Source of the DNA: Chrysomallon squamiferum | Lineage: Eukaryota > Mollusca > Gastropoda > Neomphalida > Peltospiridae | Length of the DNA stretch: 45,000 nt | Direction of reading: 5' to 3' | NCBI GenBank assembly: GCA_012295275.1 | Contig: CM022672.1 | Location: forward strand, 2,346,443-2,391,442 | Shown: positions 18,111 to 45,000 of the stretch, piece after piece | Numbering within the stretch: the stretch's first letter is position 1 | How the letters are laid out: each line of letters opens with the position of its first letter | Notes under the pieces: model-generated | Databases searched by the model: none | What the model saw: the letters and a program-made list of their open reading frames with translations, nothing else | What the model was told of the DNA's origin: nothing | Translations under genes and position numbers: made by a program

Positions 18111-19483
18111 TTACATATAAATGTTTCACACGAAATTCTGGATAGTGAAGTTTTACTGGGCGAGATCGAAAAGAAAATATCCAAATTAAAAATAAATTTA
18201 AAAAAAAAAAAAAAAAAAAAATTTGAATTCAGCTTAAACCGAGGAAAGGAATATAGATATTTATTTGTTTTTTTTTTTTTTTTTAAAAAGGATTAAAAAA
18301 AGAGAAGATTATTTATATATTCCGACGTCCGTGTCATTTAAAAGGATCAGTGATTTTTATTTTTATATATTATAATATATACTTTTTATTTATTTATTTA
18401 TTTATTTATTTATTTTTTTGTTGCTGCTAACTAATGATTGTTGAGAGTACGCTATGCAGTGTCGAGTGTTACTTGGCTCACGTGCTCGCAGTTCACCTGA
18501 GACCTGAACGGGTACTCCCGGAGTCCCGATGTGGCTTTCTCTTCGTCCAACGTTCCTTCGCAGGCCCGCCACATTCTCCGGGTCTATTTGGAGTCTACGT
18601 CTGGCTGTGAGTGCGCTTGGAGAAGTGTTGTCGCACGGCTTAAGACGCTTCAATCTGGAGACGGGGTAGCCGTTTATAATTTTCATATGTATGTTTTATT
18701 TTATTTTGTTTTGTTTTTACGTTGAAGAATTTTTTTGTTTGTTTTAAAGTTCACAACTTGTCGGAGGTACTGGTAATATTTTTGTCGCGTTGTCTCGGGC
18801 TGAGAGGCATCTGATTGTGGATTTATTACTACAACTGGCGTTTGGTTCTGGAGAAACTAGTGTTTCTTAAGCACTTCTACTTACGTGTTTGGATTCTTTT
18901 GGGAAAAAAGAAAAAAGAAAAAAAAATACTTCGTGGATTTCTACCTCACATTATTATTATTATTTTTTTTAACTTCTTGCAAGGTAAACCATCTTTTGTT
19001 TTCTTCATTTTGAACTTAGATTTATATATATAATACATTACCATCAGAAGTACCAGGAAATTGTTTCTTAAGTTACTTGAAAACAATTATAATTGTAGTG
19101 GAGAACTGCTCTAGCAAAACAATGCTGTTATATACTGGATATAACTTCTAGACGAAATACAAACGATCTTGGATTTGTTAGTGGCTTTTCTGAATCCAGG
19201 AGAAGCAGTTCACACACTTTCTTACAGTTACAGCAATTTCAGAAGACTAATTTTTTGGTTTCGTTGGAATCATTAAAAGGACTTACCTTAAAGGATTCGA
19301 CCGCTAAAAAAGAAGCCTTTTGTCTCTCGTTTGTGAATTAGCAGATATTTTTTGCTATTTTTCCCCTGTTGTTTTTGTTGTTGAATATATTTGCTGTGTA
19401 CTGGATGGAGAAGAAAGCTTGGCTGTCCGCATGTTAACATTTAGAATGGAACGCGGGACAGCCTATACGGGGGTTGTCGCATT
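18111..19483 (+). other. Probable 5' leader region of the FGF-like gene
   Basis: No conserved coding frame is visible. The stretch holds A/T homopolymers (18198-18222, 18269-18285), an (ATTT)n run at 18387-18413, a GC-richer segment at about 18450-18670 and several upstream ATGs. An AAG|GTAAAC donor-like site at about 18980-18988 means a 5'UTR intron is possible. The link to the FGF transcript is inferred from position alone. Confidence 0.4.
18529..18669 (+). CDS. 46-codon upstream ORF in the leader region
   Basis: ATG at 18529 to TAG at 18667 lies in the GC-richer part of the probable leader. The peptide is rich in Leu, Arg and Ser and resembles no family I recognise. The opposite strand is also open here (18402-18686), as expected of GC-richer sequence, so this may be chance. 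If the leader is unspliced it would be a further inhibitory uORF. Confidence 0.2.
   Translation: MWLSLRPTFLRRPATFSGSIWSLRLAVSALGEVLSHGLRRFNLETG

Positions 19484-19487
<4 letters not shown>
19446..19487 (+). CDS. 13-codon upstream ORF whose stop overlaps the FGF start codon
   Basis: ATG at 19446 has A at -3 and G at +4, a strong context for animal initiation. It opens 13 codons (MERGTAYTGVVAL) and stops at TGA 19485-19487, which overlaps the FGF ATG (19484-19486) as ATGA. Ribosomes scanning the leader would meet this uORF directly before the main start, so FGF translation would depend on leaky scanning or reinitiation. The peptide itself resembles nothing I know. A short ORF can occur by chance. 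Confidence 0.4.

Positions 19488-45000
<25,513 letters not shown>

Overview
This window is animal nuclear DNA: AT-rich, full of long microsatellites and homopolymer runs, with very little coding sequence. No long open reading frames, operons, rRNA or CRISPR arrays are visible. The density of (ATCT)n, (CATA)n, (GA)n and (TAA)n arrays and the kilobase-scale introns suggest a lophotrochozoan, most likely a mollusc and perhaps a cephalopod. The organism call is inference, because nothing here is diagnostic of a species.

The one gene I can support is a secreted fibroblast growth factor of the FGF8/17/18 group on the + strand. Four coding exons are visible: 19484-19524, 33315-33375, 41349-41538 and 44798-44904. 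Splice phases 2, 0, 1 and 0 agree at every junction, and each exon has a GT donor and (exons 2-4) a pyrimidine-rich AG acceptor. The 133 residues in the window comprise a signal peptide, an N-terminal extension with a glycosylation sequon, the start of the beta-trefoil core, and a 107-nt exon that aligns without gaps to the matching vertebrate exon. The gene is 3'-incomplete; the rest of the trefoil and the stop codon lie past position 45000.

Layout: 1-17,890 is upstream sequence with no supportable gene. It holds many microsatellites and a few CpG-richer patches, for example 5050-5520 and 9540-9870. About 17,890-18,110 is a GC/CpG-richer candidate promoter with TATA-like and CCAAT motifs. 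18,110-19,483 is the likely long 5' leader; its last short upstream ORF ends exactly on the FGF start codon (ATGA overlap). Intron 1 (13.8 kb), intron 2 (8.0 kb), intron 3 (3.3 kb) and the start of intron 4 fill the rest. They hold microsatellites, a possible retroelement remnant near 25.6-25.95 kb, and CpG-rich non-coding islands near 28.1, 38.9 and 42.1 kb that are enhancer or alternative-promoter candidates for a developmental signalling gene.

Most other apparent ORFs are translations of simple repeats or chance openings. The best leads are the deep conservation of the FGF8/17/18 exon layout, an unusual basic insertion in the FGF core, the uORF arrangement, and the intronic CpG islands.
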